Assembly (NCBI GenBank): GCA_964036045.1
Contig: OZ038381.1
Span: 153,902,352 to 153,966,351, forward strand
Length of the DNA: 64,000 nt
Direction: 5' to 3'
Origin: Eutreptiella sp. 'Long Island Sound 2002'
Lineage: Eukaryota; Euglenozoa; Euglenophyceae; Eutreptiales; Eutreptiaceae
Made by a program: the position numbers and the translations under genes. The notes beneath the pieces are model-generated. The model ran no database searches, was not told the origin of the DNA, and was given only the letters and a program-made list of their open reading frames with translations. Below, in pieces: positions 22,383-34,686 of this stretch. Within the stretch, counting starts at the first letter, position 1. The number at the start of each line of letters is the position of its first letter.

Positions 22383-25300
22383 GCTTCTGGGGCCCAGCCC
22401 CTCGGCGGTCGCACGGGGCCCTGCCCCACTCGGCTTCTGGGGCCCAGCCCCACGGCGGTCGCACGGGGCCCTGCCCCACTCGGCTTCTGGGGCCCAGCCC
22501 CTCGGCGGTCGCACGGGGCCCTGACCCACTCGGCTTCTGGGGCCCAGCCCCACGGCGGTCGCACGGGGCCCTGCCCCACTCGGCTTCTGGGGCCCAGCCC
22601 CTCGGCGGTCGCACGGGGCCCTGCCCCACTCGGCTTCTGGGGCCCAGCCCCTCGGCGGTCGCACGAAGCCCTGCCCCACTCGGCTTCTGGGGCCCAGCCC
22701 CACGGCGGTCGCACGGGGCCCTGCCCCACTCGGCTTCTGGGGCCCAGCCCCTCGGCGGTCGCACGGGGCCCTGCCCCACTCGGCTTCTGGGGCCCAGCCC
22801 CACGGCGGTCGCACGGGGCCCTGCCCCACTCGGCTTCTGGGGCCCAGCCCCTCGGCGGTGGCACGGGGCCCTGCCCCACTCGGCTTCTGGGGCCCAGCCC
22901 CTCGGTGATCGCACGGGGCCCTGCCCCACTCGGCTTCTGGGGCCCAGCCCCTCGGTGATCGCACGGGGCCCTGCCCCACTCGGCTTCTGGGGCCCAGCCC
23001 CTCGGTGATCGCACGGGGCCCAGCCCCTCGGCGGTCGCACGGGGCCCTGCCCCACTCGGCTTCTGGGGCCCAGCCCCTCGGCGTTCGCACGGGGCCTTGC
23101 CCCACTTGGCTTCTGGGGCCCAGCCCCTCGGCGGTCGCACGGGGCCCTGCCCCACTCGGCTTCTGGGGCCCAGCCCCTCGGCGTTCGCACGGGGCCTTGC
23201 CCCACTCGGCTTCTGGGGCCCAGCCCCTCGGCGGTCGCACGGGGCCCTGCCCCACTCGGCTTCTGGGGCCCAGCCCCTCGGCGGTCGCACGGGGCCCTGC
23301 CCCACTCGGCTTCTGGGGCCCAGCCCCTCGGCGGTCGCACGGGGCCCTGCCCCACTCGGCTTCTGGGGCCCAGCCCCACGGTGGTCGGTGATCGCACGGG
23401 GCCCTGCCCCACTCGGCTTCTGGGGCCGAGCCCCTCGGCGGTGGCACGGGGCCCTGCCCCACTCGGCTTCTGGGGCCCAGCCCCACGGCGGTCGCACGGG
23501 GCCCTGCCCCACTCGGCTTCTGGGGCCCAGCCCCACGGCGGTCGCACGGGGCCCTGCCCCACTCGGCTTCTGGGGCCCAGCCCCTCGGCGGTCGCACGGG
23601 GCCCTGCCCCACTCGGCTTCTGGGGCCCAGCCCCTCGGCGGTCGCACGGGGCCCTGCCCCACTCGGCTTCTGGGGCCCAGCCCCACGGCGGTCGCACGGG
23701 GCCCTGCCCCACTCGGCTTCTGGGGCCCAGCCCCTCGGCGGTCGCACAGGGCCCTGCCCCACTCGGCTTCTGGGGCCCAGCCCCACGGCGGTCGCACGGG
23801 GCCCTGCCCCACTCGGCTTCTGGGGCCCAGCCCCACGGCGGTCGCACGGGGCCCTGCCCCTCTCGGCTTCTGGGGCCCAGCCCCACGGCGTTCGCACGGG
23901 GCCCTGCCCCACTCGGCTTCTGGGGCCCAGCCCCACGGCGGTCGCACGGGGCCCTGCCCCACTCGGCTTCTGGGGCCCAGCCCCTCGGTGATCGCACGGG
24001 GCCCTGCCCCACTCGGCTTCTGGGGCCCAGCCCCTCGGTGATCGCACGGGGCCCTGCCCCACTCGGCTTCTGGGGCCCAGCCCCTCGGTGATCGCACGGG
24101 GCCCTGCCCCGCTCGGCTTCTGGGGCCCGGCCCCTCGGTGATCGCACGGGGCCCTGCCCCACTCGGCTTCTGGGGCCCAGCCCCGCGGCGGTCGCACGGG
24201 GCCCTGCCCCACTCGGCTTCTGGGGCCCAGCCCCTCGGCGTTCGCACGGGGCCTTGCCCCACTCGGCTTCTGGGGCCCAGCCCCTCGGTGGTCGCACGGG
24301 GCCCTGCCCCACTCGGCTTCTGGGGCCCAGCCCCTCGGCGGTCGCACGGGGCCCTGCCCCACTCGGCTTCTGGGGCCCAGCCCCTCGGCGGTCGCACGGG
24401 GCCCTGCCCCACTCGGCTTCTGGAGCCCAGCCCCTCGGTGATCGCACGGGGCCCTGCCCCACTCGGCTTCTGGGGCCCAGCCCCTCGGTGATCGCACGGG
24501 GCCCTGCCCCACTCGGCTTCTGGGGCCCAGCCCCTCGGTGATCGCACGGGGCCCTGCCCCACTCGGCTTCTGGGGCCCAGCCCCTCGGTGATCGCACGGG
24601 GCCCTGCCCCACTCGGCTTCTGGGGCCCAGCCCCTCGGCGGTCGCACGGGGCCCTGCCCCACTCGGCTTCTGGGGCCCAGCCCCTCGGCGTTCGCACGGG
24701 GCCTTGCCCCACTCGGCTTCTGGGGCCCAGCACCTCGGCGGTCGCACGGGGCCCTGCCCCACTCGGCTTCTGGGGCCCAGCCCCTCGGCGTTCGCACGGG
24801 GCCTTGCCCCACTCGGCTTCTGGGGCCCAGCCCCTCGGCGGTCGCACGGGGCCCTGCCCCACTCGGCTTCTGGGGCCCAGCCCCACGGCGGTCGCACGGG
24901 GCCCTGCCCCACTCGGCTTCTGGGGCCCAGCCCCACGGCGGTCGGTGATCGCACGGGGCCCTGCCCCACTCGGCTTCTGGGGCCCAGCCCCTCGGCGGTC
25001 GCACGGGGCCCTGCCCCACTCGGCTTCTGGGGCCCAGCCCCTCGGCGGTGGCACGGGGCCCTGCCCCACTCGGCTTCTGGGGCCCAGCCCCACGGCGGTC
25101 GCACGGGGCCCTGCCCCACTCGGCTTCTGGGGCCCAGCCCCACGGCGGTCGCACGGGGCCCTGCCCCACTCGGCTTCTGGGGCCCAGCCCCTCGGCGGTC
25201 GCACGGGGCCCTGCCCCACTCGGCTTCTGGGGCCCAGCCCCTCGGCGGTCGCACGGGGCCCTGCCCCACTCGGCTTCTGGGGCCCAGCCCCACGGCGGTC

Positions 25301-26960
25301 GCACGGGGCCCTGCCCCACTCGGCTTCTGGGGCCCAGCCCCTCGGCGGTCGCACAGGGCCCTGCCCCACTCGGCTTCTGGGGCCCAGCCCCACGGCGGTC
25401 GCACGGGGCCCTGCCCCACTCGGCTTCTGGGGCCCAGCCCCACGGCGGTCGCACGGGGCCCTGCCCCTCTCGGCTTCTGGGGCCCAGCCCCACGGCGTTC
25501 GCACGGGGCCCTGCCCCACTCGGCTTCTGGGGCCCAGCCCCACGGCGGTCGCACGGGGCCCTGCCCCACTCGGCTTCTGGGGCCCAGCCCCTCGGTGATC
25601 GCACGGGGCCCTGCCCCACTCGGCTTCTGGGGCCCAGCCCCTCGGTGATCGCACGGGGCCCTGCCCCACTCGGCTTCTGGGGCCCAGCCCCTCGGTGATC
25701 GCACGGGGCCCTGCCCCGCTCGGCTTCTGGGGCCCGGCCCCTCGGTGATCGCACGGGGCCCTGCCCCACTCGGCTTCTGGGGCCCAGCCCCGCGGCGGTC
25801 GCACGGGGCCCTGCCCCACTCGGCTTCTGGGGCCCAGCCCCTCGGCGTTCGCACGGGGCCTTGCCCCACTCGGCTTCTGGGGCCCAGCCCCTCGGTGGTC
25901 GCACGGGGCCCTGCCCCACTCGGCTTCTGGGGCCCAGCCCCTCGGCGGTCGCACGGGGCCCTGCCCCACTCGGCTTCTGGGGCCCAGCCCCTCGGCGGTC
26001 GCACGGGGCCCTGCCCCACTCGGCTTCTGGAGCCCAGCCCCTCGGTGATCGCACGGGGCCCTGCCCCACTCGGCTTCTGGGGCCCAGCCCCTCGGTGATC
26101 GCACGGGGCCCTGCCCCACTCGGCTTCTGGGGCCCAGCCCCTCGGTGATCGCACGGGGCCCTGCCCCACTCGGCTTCTGGGGCCCAGCCCCTCGGTGATC
26201 GCACGGGGCCCTGCCCCACTCGGCTTCTGGGGCCCAGCCCCTCGGCGGTCGCACGGGGCCCTGCCCCACTCGGCTTCTGGGGCCCAGCCCCTCGGCGTTC
26301 GCACGGGGCCTTGCCCCACTCGGCTTCTGGGGCCCAGCACCTCGGCGGTCGCACGGGGCCCTGCCCCACTCGGCTTCTGGGGCCCAGCCCCTCGGCGTTC
26401 GCACGGGGCCTTGCCCCACTCGGCTTCTGGGGCCCAGCCCCTCGGCGGTCGCACGGGGCCCTGCCCCACTCGGCTTCTGGGGCCCAGCCCCACGGCGGTC
26501 GCACGGGGCCCTGCCCCACTCGGCTTCTGGGGCCCAGCCCCACGGCGGTCGGTGATCGCACGGGGCCCTGCCCCACTCGGCTTCTGGGGCCCAGCCCCTC
26601 GGCGGTCGCACGGGGCCCTGCCCCACTCGGCTTCTGGGGCCCAGCCCCTCGGCGGTGGCACGGGGCCCTGCCCCACTCGGCTTCTGGGGCCCAGCCCCAC
26701 GGCGGTCGCACGGGGCCCTGCCCCACTCGGCTTCTGGGGCCCAGCCCCACGGCGGTCGCACGGGGCCCTGCCCCACTCGGCTTCTGGGGCCCAGCCCCTC
26801 GGTGATCGCACGGGGCCCTGCCCCACTCGGCTTCTGGGGCCCAGCCCCTCGGTGATCGCACGGGGCCCTGCCCCACTCGGCTTCTGGGGCCCAGCCCCTC
26901 GGTGATCGCACGGGGCCCTGCCCCTCTTGGCTTTTGGGGCCCAGCCCCACAGCAGTCGCA
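22383..26960. repeat. 50-bp minisatellite, about 91 copies, with higher-order structure
   Basis: The unit begins CGGCTTCTGGGGCCCAGCCC and continues CTCGGCGGTCGCACGGGGCC, ending CTGCCCCACT; total 50 bp and GC-rich. Variation is mainly at three places: C(T/A)CGG, GCGGTC/GTGATC/GCGTTC, and ACT/TCT/GCT. A 57-bp variant containing GGTCGGTGATCGCAC occurs at 23383, 24940 and 26547, spacings 1557 and 1607 bp (31 or 32 units plus 7 bp). The array therefore grew partly by duplication of ~1.6-kb blocks. Because 50 is not a multiple of 3 and no minus-strand frame has a stop, three overlapping ~1,570-codon frames result. Confidence 0.95.
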
Positions 26961-29115
26961 CGGGGCACGGGGTCCAACTCCTGGTCTGCACCAATAGATT
27001 GCCATCAGCAGCACTCAGGGCCCCCCACACGCGGCGTCCCCTGCGTCGAGACGGAGGCCACTGCTTGTCCCTTCGCACATCGGCACGGCCACGAGTACGC
27101 GCGGGGGATATGGCGGTGCGGCAGGGGCACGAACCCTGGGAAGGGAGAGCGCGGGTGAGGCTGGGTGGCCCGGGTGCACGACAGGGGAGGGTGCCTGTCC
27201 CTCACAGCACAGCACCGTTCTCCCTCGGGGGGCACCCTCGGGGGGTGGCAGGGATGGGCCCTGGGCTGACTCGGAAGGGGGGGGGGGGGTACTTGTAGTG
27301 CTGACTGAACTGCTGCCGCTGCTACTGCTACTTGTGCTACCTCCGCACACGGCAATTTCTCCCCGGATTCACCAACCCGTGCCACCCCGGTGCAAGGGGG
27401 GTTCATGGAAACCGTCCCCATACTGTCAACGGATCTCCAATTAACCTTCTCGTGTGCATGCCGCATCACAGGGTATTGGCCATGCAAGGCATTGGCATTT
27501 GGCACACCAATCGGCAGTGCTCCTGTGCACTTCCTAGGGCGAGAGCGCTGCCATCGGCCTCTGGGCTTGTTGCAACCTCATCCTCCCCTTCAATCTCTCC
27601 AGGAGGGGGCGCATCATCATTGGCGGGTGCTGTAGGTGCAGCAGCAGCGGAGAAGAACGGCGTCATTGGGGGCGTTTTCGCACAGCGCCAATTATTAAGA
27701 TGATTATCCAAGTAACAACCCTGAAAACCACGCACCCGCGGAATCATGCACAATCAATTCAAAACTCAAAAATTCGAACATCTGATGCTTACCATGGGTC
27801 CCAGGGACCTAAATTCTGCCCCCTATAGCCCCGTCCACTGCGGCGGCCATTCAATGACGTCCTTTCAATCTTCTGAACTTACCGAACTCCTGGTGGTGGA
27901 GAACAGCCAAATTTTTGCACGGCGCGCGCACAGCGCGCGGTACGCCCCCATTGGCAATTGGCGCTTTGCCTTCAATGGCGGAGCTATACCAGCCTTGTGT
28001 TTCTTGCCCTGGCAATGGGTGGCAAATTGTTGTGTGTGGGGTCCCGCCAAAATTGATAGCTGCTCCCCACAAATGCATTTCCAACCATTCGTAGTGCGGT
28101 TTGCCCATGCAGCATCCAGTGAGGAAGAAACCTAGTGAGTTGACATTTGCTGAGATCTAAAGTGGAAAGGAAAATGGCAGCCTTGGTGGCTTGGGATGCT
28201 AACCGTGGGTCTACACACTTCATGACCTATGCCCAACGCAAGACGGGGGCACAAGCATTGGCAGATTTTTTGGAAAGAAAAAACCATCACATGCAATGTG
28301 CGCAAAAGTGATCCAAGTACAATAACAAATTTGGTGTAGCCACTACCAAAATTGTACAATTTGTTGTCCAAGAGAAAAAAATTTCCAAATGCTACAATTT
28401 TAGTGCAACAGTCTTTTTCCGCGACCAACCCCTGGAGGGGCGAGGGAGTAGGAAAATTTTTTCCATGCGCAAAGTTTTTTTCCACCCCCCCCCCTTGGGC
28501 ATCAGTGTCTTGGAGGGCTGTGTTGGGTGCCTGTGGCCCGCTGGGAGATGTTGGGGAATGTAGGCAGTTCCAGTACTTGTTGATTTTCCGCACAGTGCAT
28601 TCGTAGATGACAGTGGTGGTGTTGAAGCCAGCAGAAGTACAACAGCACCATATGACACGGAACAAGCGCCAAGTGCCTCTCTATGTGACTAGTGAGAGGG
28701 CCATTATGAATTGAAAGGCCATAAGAACACAGAAAGGCTCTGGTTGGGGTCACCGGTCAGTATCTCACAAAATGTTAGGTCTACACCCGCCAAAACAACC
28801 CTCATCACCTTCTGTTGGGAGAAAACCTTCCCCTTGGCGCCACAACATGGACGTCAACGGTGCCTCAAAGTGGGGGACAACAACAAGTATATACGGAAGA
28901 TGCGGAGCCTGCGAGGCATACCCGCTATTCTCCTACCTGTCCAATGGGGCTGCTGAACCCCCATTCAGCGTCAGGGTCAGAGTCAAGCTGGCGTGCGAGC
29001 GCATAGTGTGATTCAAAGTACCATTGTGAACGGCACAAGGGACAAGGTACAAAGGACAAGGGAAAACGGAAGCCACACAACCCAAATGCACAGACGCAGA
29101 TTGCAGATGCACTCG

Positions 29116-29169
<54 letters not shown>

Positions 29170-32100
29170 TGGGCAAAGATACAGCAGAGTGTGACATAAT
29201 TCTCGTCAGAGGAGTGCAAACAAGCGGCGCACACAGAGGCTGGGCACCTTTGTGGGGTAGGGGCCAGGGCAAAAAGATTTTGGGTCAAAGCACAGTAAAT
29301 ACCGCTTCTGGGCCCATGCTTTGCCTTTTGAACATGTGCAATTAGTGACACCCATGGCAGGCGACCCCCGTGGTACTGCTCACCATTGATTTGGGTGGAA
29401 ATGCTCGGGGTCAGCCTCCAGCAATGAAGCCGCGGGGTCAAAAACAAATCAACCTCAAACCCATTAGTCCTGGCTGCAAAGGGGCAAGGGACATGGGATA
29501 AGGTACTTCTGAATGCCTCCAAGGGGCTAGAGGCGGGGTACACACAAACACACACACACACACAGACAGACATGCACAGGCACACGCACACGCACAGGGA
29601 AACCACAGCGCACAACAATCCATTTGGTTACCAAGTTTTTGCCTTGAACATCATCTCGACGCCCCAAATTAAACTTGATCTAATGAGACGAGTGGCAAGT
29701 GACGCTCAAACAGGACGTTGGCCAGATGTCGGGTCAGAGTGGACAGTGGCGTCAAATGTGGTTAGATATGCACTTTCGCCTCCAGTAGTGTGTCCCATTC
29801 AGACCAGTGTACACCTCCAAAGGAGAGCAGCGAATCCCTGCAAGAGGTTGCATTGGGCGTCGTGGGACCCTTTCTGATGCTGGTGTCCGGTCACACAAGG
29901 AGCCCATTGACATGCACACTTCGCACACTACCCAATGCAGCACCACCAAAACCAACAATGCCCAGGGTACCCCCAGAGTGAAAACATTCCAGAGGTACAA
30001 CGGCGCCTCCTGCTGCACAACAACAACGTTCCGGGAGGTTACTTCACAGTTGCAGCGCAACAGCTACACATAATGTGCCAGCGCCTCCTCTTTCGGCCCC
30101 TGTGACTTCATGGAACCAAGGCCCGATACCTTATGCAAGCCCCAGGGCGTATTTGTGGGCACATCGGGTTCTTTTGCAAGAGGTGACAGTGGCGCAATGT
30201 GCAATGTGCAATGTACACATGACATGGTTACGAACTCAAGGCACCCCCCCCCCCCACGAAACGCCCTATACTCCCCTGCACGTCCACACCTTCTCCACAT
30301 CTAACGCAGCACAGACGATCACCCTCAAGAGCGTATGTGTCTGAGGGTCAGCAGTACGCAGCCCATCGGGCCGGTATGTGTGGCACGAATCACACTGTAC
30401 CTCTTGGCACCAACGGCCCTCACGAATTCCGAAATTTGGGCGTCACGTGGGAACTAGTCACCAGCGATTGTCTTCGCTTCCCCTCCCCCTTTCAGGGTCC
30501 TGAAATGGGGTCAGTGTCACTGAAGAGGCCCAGTGCAGCAGTGACTGCTGCATGGACCTGAGCCCCCGGTACCTTTGCAAGTGGCCCAACACGTCTCATG
30601 GGGCCAAGAAATCAAGTGTGGGTCCCGGAAATGCAATCCACCCCACAAGGCCTTTGAGGAACCCCCCCGCCGAAAAAACATATGGCGAGACCAGTGGGAC
30701 ATGGGAGTCAGCAGAGACAAGAAGTCGGAAAGGGGGATGTGAGAGTCCCGTCGCATCTCCGGACGAGGGCTGGTCCCTGAAAGAGGACACTGGGTGCAGG
30801 GGGTACCGCTCAGTTGTGGTGCTGCCCCGTGATCGGGTCGAGAGGGCGTCCCTCCGCAGCGCCGGACTGTGTCGTCTGCCCCCCCCCCCTCCCGCCGCCT
30901 CCGCTGCGGAGGGGGTGCTCCCGCCAGTGCTACATCCGTCACTCTGTCGGTGACTCCAATGGCCCCCCGCAGAAGCAGTTGGCTGCCATAGGGGCACGGC
31001 TGTGGGCTGCCCAATTGTGCGGCGTTCTTCGGGTTCCCACGTCCGTTGGGGACTATCACTTGGGCACTGTGGGAAGGGGATATAGCCGCTGTGCTCAGCA
31101 CTGTGGTCTGCGCACGTGGCGGTGTTGCGGGGCCCACTGCAGTGTGTCACTGCGCCCTGTACCCGGACCTGTGCCCCGACTTCGCTCCTTCGGGCGTATC
31201 AGTGTTCTGCTCTAGAGGCCCCGTTGAAGTATGTGTTCGTGGGGGGGGGGGGGGTAGGGGACGGGGGCTTGAAGGGGTGGACCCCCTGGACGTAGACGTA
31301 GACCACAGCCCTTCAGGCCAATGAGGGGCTGTGGGGAGGGTCCTGAAGCGCTGCTGGCGCCCAATTGTTAGGCGCCGGGGAAAGTCAGGCCTTCGGAGGG
31401 CGAGGGGGGGGTGGGGGGGTGCTTCAGGAGTGGCACACCGGACCACGTCCTCTCAGGAGCCACAAAGCAATGCCCAGGACCAAGGCACACCCGCAGCAAT
31501 GGGTCACGCCGAGGGAATGCCGCATCACAGCACAGGCGCGGGCAGCACCGGGTGCTCTCAGCACTGGCCATGTGCATCAGCGCTGCCTGCGATTACGCAC
31601 TGCAGGCGCCCGGGCAGCACGGGGCACACGGAATATGGGGTCAGCCGATGTAATGTGAACACAGCAGGTGTGCACGCGTGGCACTTGCCCGAGCGGGAGG
31701 CCGACGCCGAGGATGAGGGAACGAGCGGGTCAAGTACAACTCATCGGTCAGCAATGATAACAGTAGCAGCCAAACGGGGGGAACGAAGTGCGAAGGAACA
31801 AAGATGTACAAGGGAGTCCTTTGGGCAGAGGAGGGGACATGAAACTGGGGCTTTCACAAAAACCGAACGCAGAAACCCGCATGCGCAACAACGGCAACCT
31901 CAACCAGGCATCCCCCCCCCTCCCTATGCACAGCCTCAGGCGGGTTCCAAAACGTTGTGGTCCCTTTGGGGGGATGCCAAAAAGGGCGAGATGGCGCCAC
32001 CCCCCCCCCCCCCCCCAACTTCAGGACTCCATGGGCCCCCAATGCGGCCGGAAGGACTGCGTGCCATCTGCCTTACGGCCTGTGGCTTGGGGCCACATTT

Positions 32101-32588
32101 GTGCACGACAACAACACGCGCCAATCAACGCGGGTGTGAGACGGACCGCGAAAAACCAAAGCGCAACTGAAACGCGTATATCACCCCCCTCCCCTGCCCT
32201 TGGGACTGGGACTGGCTGCTGTGTGAGGGCAGCGTAAAAGAGGGGGGATTTCTGAGGGTGAGGACGAGCGCGGCGGTGCGGGGGGCACTAGATAAGGCTG
32301 GGCTTAGGCCGCAGAGGCAAGCGGATGAATCTGCGCCGCACTTACAGGCCGCAAATGCAGCCGCCGTTGTGTTGAAGCGGTAAGAGACGGAGCTGAAGCC
32401 TAATTTAGAGTGAAATGAAAGATTGACTGAAGGGTCGCTGTACATGAGAAGGGTCCATGCAAGGGACCAGGAGTGAAGATGCATCGTCAGAGTCAGCACC
32501 GGGTGCATCCTCCCTGTTCCTGCCTCTCGGGTAGGGGGGAGGTCCGTGAGTGGTGGTGGGGTAAGGGGGGCATCATGTTGCACAGCGT
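26961..32588. other. Gene-poor stretch with microsatellites
   Basis: I find no supported gene. (CA)n tracts lie at 29118-29165 and about 29540-29566, and G/C runs near 27278, 30245 and 31239. A minus-strand frame at 28108-27880 ends at a good donor (TTCG|GTAAGTTC) and could be an isolated exon, but its reading frame is undecided. 28100-28660 is notably AT-richer than its surroundings. Confidence 0.35.
29118..29165. repeat. (CA)n microsatellite
   Basis: About 24 uninterrupted AC dinucleotides. Confidence 0.95.
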
Positions 32589-32625
32589 ATGTGCGTGTGT
32601 GTGTGTGTGTGTGTATGTGCGCTGT

Positions 32626-32753
32626 ACTATTAACGAGGGTTGATGGCTTTTAATGTCCTGGCCGCTCTTGCGACGGGAGGGTTAGGGGTTAGCGGGTTAG
32701 CGGGTTGTACTATTAACGAGGGTTGAAGGCTTTTAATGTACTATTAACGAGGG
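32626..32753. repeat. ACTATTAACGAGGG triplicate with telomere-like patch
   Basis: ACTATTAACGAGGG occurs at 32626, 32709 and 32740, twice followed by TTGAnGGCTTTTAATGT. Between the first two copies is GGGTTAGGGGTTAGCGGG and one more TTAGCGGG (about 32678-32706), resembling degenerate telomere repeats. Confidence 0.6.
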
Positions 32754-33040
32754 AGACCCATGTGTGGCGGTAGTGCAGCCGGTATATTTAGCCCGGCACC
32801 AGGGCGGGGCTGTGCATATACTCGTTATTGCGTCTTCCCACAGAGTCAGAACCTCTGTGGTGTTGCGGGATCATGTGACTTCCGAAGATGCGCGCCAGTG
32901 GCCCTTAGAAAACAGGGCCCTCACCACCGCTATGTCTTCATCATCCACCTGCATCCCCTGCGGCCGTGGGGTTGGGGGGGGAGGGGGGGATTGGGATTTG
33001 GGTCTCCGTCGCTTGGGGGCTGGCGTTGTAGGGGGTATGT
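32640..33040 (-). mobile_element. LINE fragment D (3' end only)
   Basis: On the minus strand, PAPKRRRPKSQSPPPPP and a following acidic segment ending at a stop at 32871 match the C-terminal tail of LINE B (PAPKRRRPKTPPPPSPP, then EDVARPLF versus EDIAVVRALF). A (CA)n tract lies immediately upstream of the truncated 5' end (33058-33102) and another beyond the 3' end (32589-32622), the same arrangement as LINE B. Confidence 0.6.
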
Positions 33041-33057
33041 GCGGTGAGCGTGGATGC

Positions 33058-33066
33058 ATGTGTGTG

Positions 33067-33101
<35 letters not shown>

Positions 33102-33102
33102 G
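33058..33102. repeat. (TG)n microsatellite abutting LINE D
   Basis: Nearly pure TG repeat interrupted once by TTTG. On its right the sequence CACGGGGGGGGCG...TACGCCGAC follows; it recurs inverted beside the (TG)n tract at 38007. Confidence 0.85.
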
Positions 33103-33700
33103 TCACGGGGGGGGCGTAGCAACGGGCCATACGCCGACTCCCTCCCACTCTCGGACCATTTTCAGGGCGGGGGGGGGCTGGGTCTGGGGGGGGGGGGGGA
33201 GGGAGGCTGCCAAGAAGGGGGGGGGGGGGGGGAGGCTTCATAGCCTGACAAACATGGCATAAGATGACCGCCTCAACGCGGTAATCACTTCGAAGCATGT
33301 ATGTTGGAGAAAAATTTTTGAAACAAGGGGGGGGGGGGGGGCATGGTAGGTGGTACTTTTGTTCAAGGGCATAGCACCCCCGAGTCCATTCCCGGCCACT
33401 ATTGCTAGTGGTGCCCCACCCAGGCCGAACCATGCTTGTTTTTAGGGCAGAGTTGATGTATGTTCCGAAACCCGTTGGAGGAGCAAGGGGGGGAGGGGGT
33501 TGTTTGCAACGCGCGCACTACGTCTTTCCCAAAAAAAAAACGCTCTCTCCGTGCACTACGTGCCCACAACGAGCGCACGTACACAAGTGGCACATCGTGT
33601 GCAGGAACGCGTCGCGTGCCCTTCGTGGGGTGCTCCTCCTCAGGGTCCCAAAACATGGGTGATGGAAGTGGTGGAGATAACGGAGGTGAAGAATGCCGGC

Positions 33701-34421
33701 CTAATGGCGCTTGTCCAAGGGACGATCAAAGTAGTCCTCATCATCGCTGGACTCATCGCTTGTCGGACGCGCTCTTTTCCTTCCGCCCTCGAGAAGAGCG
33801 TCTAGCCGCTTTTTGTCCCTTGCTCGCTTCCCGGTGGACTTCAACGGCCGCGTCCGACAATCCCCCTCCGTAGTGGCCTCCGATTCAGAGGGTGGCATGG
33901 ATGAAGTATGAGATGTTGTTGGTGGCATTGGGGGAGTTGTGGATGAGGAGGAAGAGGAGGAGGAGGAGGAGGAGGAGGAGGAGGAGGAGGAGTTGGCAGA
34001 GGTGTTGGTAAAAGGGGTGATCGAAGGAGTCGGCATATCACCGGCCACTTTTTGCTTCTTCTTGCCGCTCTTCAGGGCATCAATGTTCCATCCGCGGACG
34101 GACGCTTCCTCCTCCTGGGTGACCCGAAGGCCATGTGGAATGGGATCATTGGGATGGACGGCAGCAAAATGGGCGGCCATGCTGTACAACCAAGCTGTGG
34201 TTGTGCACAGGGGGCAATTCACCGGCCGGTTGGTGCAAGGGTTGGCCTTGGTTGCCGTTGACATTCGGCTCCAACAGATTGCCGATGGCTGCGATGGGCA
34301 AGAGCTGACCGCCACCACCATCCGCTTACGTGTAGAGCGTGTTTGCAACGGCAAGCGGATTGTGCACTCATCCCGTGATCCACAAAAACCACAAATGTTG
34401 GCGCACGACCGTTCCGCTTGT
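33701..34421 (-). CDS. Cys/His zinc-finger ORF with poly-Ser tract, 5' end cut by PLE
   Basis: About 240 codons ending at a stop at 33701. Motifs in order: ICGFCGSRDECTIRL, SSCP, then NPCTNRPVNCPLC and YSMAAHFAAVHP. The C-x2-C...C...CPLC...H-x4-H pattern resembles zinc fingers accompanying some Plavaka/KDZ-type transposons; this is from memory and unverified. A run of about 19 serines is encoded by tandem CTC repeats (antisense GAG, 33946-33990), followed by KRARDKKR, a likely nuclear localisation signal, and an acidic DESSDDEDY end. The frame enters directly from the inserted PLE repeat and has no ATG before the zinc finger, so the gene start has been lost or lies beyond the insertion. Confidence 0.5.
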
Positions 34422-34686
34422 GATGTTTTTGACACTTGCTTTTGCCAATAAAACCAATCCTTGCAATTTGGGAATCAAAAAACTTCTCGTTTTCGATGAT
34501 GCCCTTGCAGCTGAACTCAAGCAACACAATCACAATACAATCCCAGTGAACATGTACTAGTTTCGACCCGGCTTAGGTCCTCATCAGCTGATAAAGCAGA
34601 GACATATGAACATGAGACAATGCAATTTAAATTCAAATCATCCAAACAGCAAATACACTTGGATTTCTACAGCGGATTACGCACAC
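34422..34686 (-). repeat. PLE pLTR-like repeat, downstream copy
   Basis: Starts (plus strand) GATGTTTTTGACACTTGC and contains CCAATAAAACC, GTTTCGACCCGGC and CTCATCAG. It matches 35323-35587 with a handful of substitutions; offset is exactly 901 bp. Confidence 0.88.
34560..34587 (-). ncRNA. Hammerhead-ribozyme-like core, copy 1
   Basis: The minus strand reads CTGATGAG, then a GACC...GGTC hairpin stem (stem II, 14-15 nt including loop), then GAAAC. These are the two conserved hammerhead boxes with correct spacing, and CUAGUA after GAAA could give the minimal stem III plus GUA cleavage triplet seen in PLE hammerheads. A convincing stem I (pairing 5' of CTGATGAG with sequence after GUA) is not visible, so activity is uncertain. 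Confidence 0.5.

Noticed and set aside
22265-27078. Three overlapping ~1,570-codon ORFs across the 50-bp array
   Set aside because: Same reason; period 50 cycles through all frames and none contains a stop.
27746-28135. Plus-strand 129-codon ORF as a gene
   Set aside because: No family motif; a competing minus-strand frame ends at a better splice donor, and neither is decisive.
33939-34451. Plus-strand Glu-rich ORF
   Set aside because: It is the antisense of the Ser-rich tract of the zinc-finger ORF, which has the recognisable Cys/His pattern.
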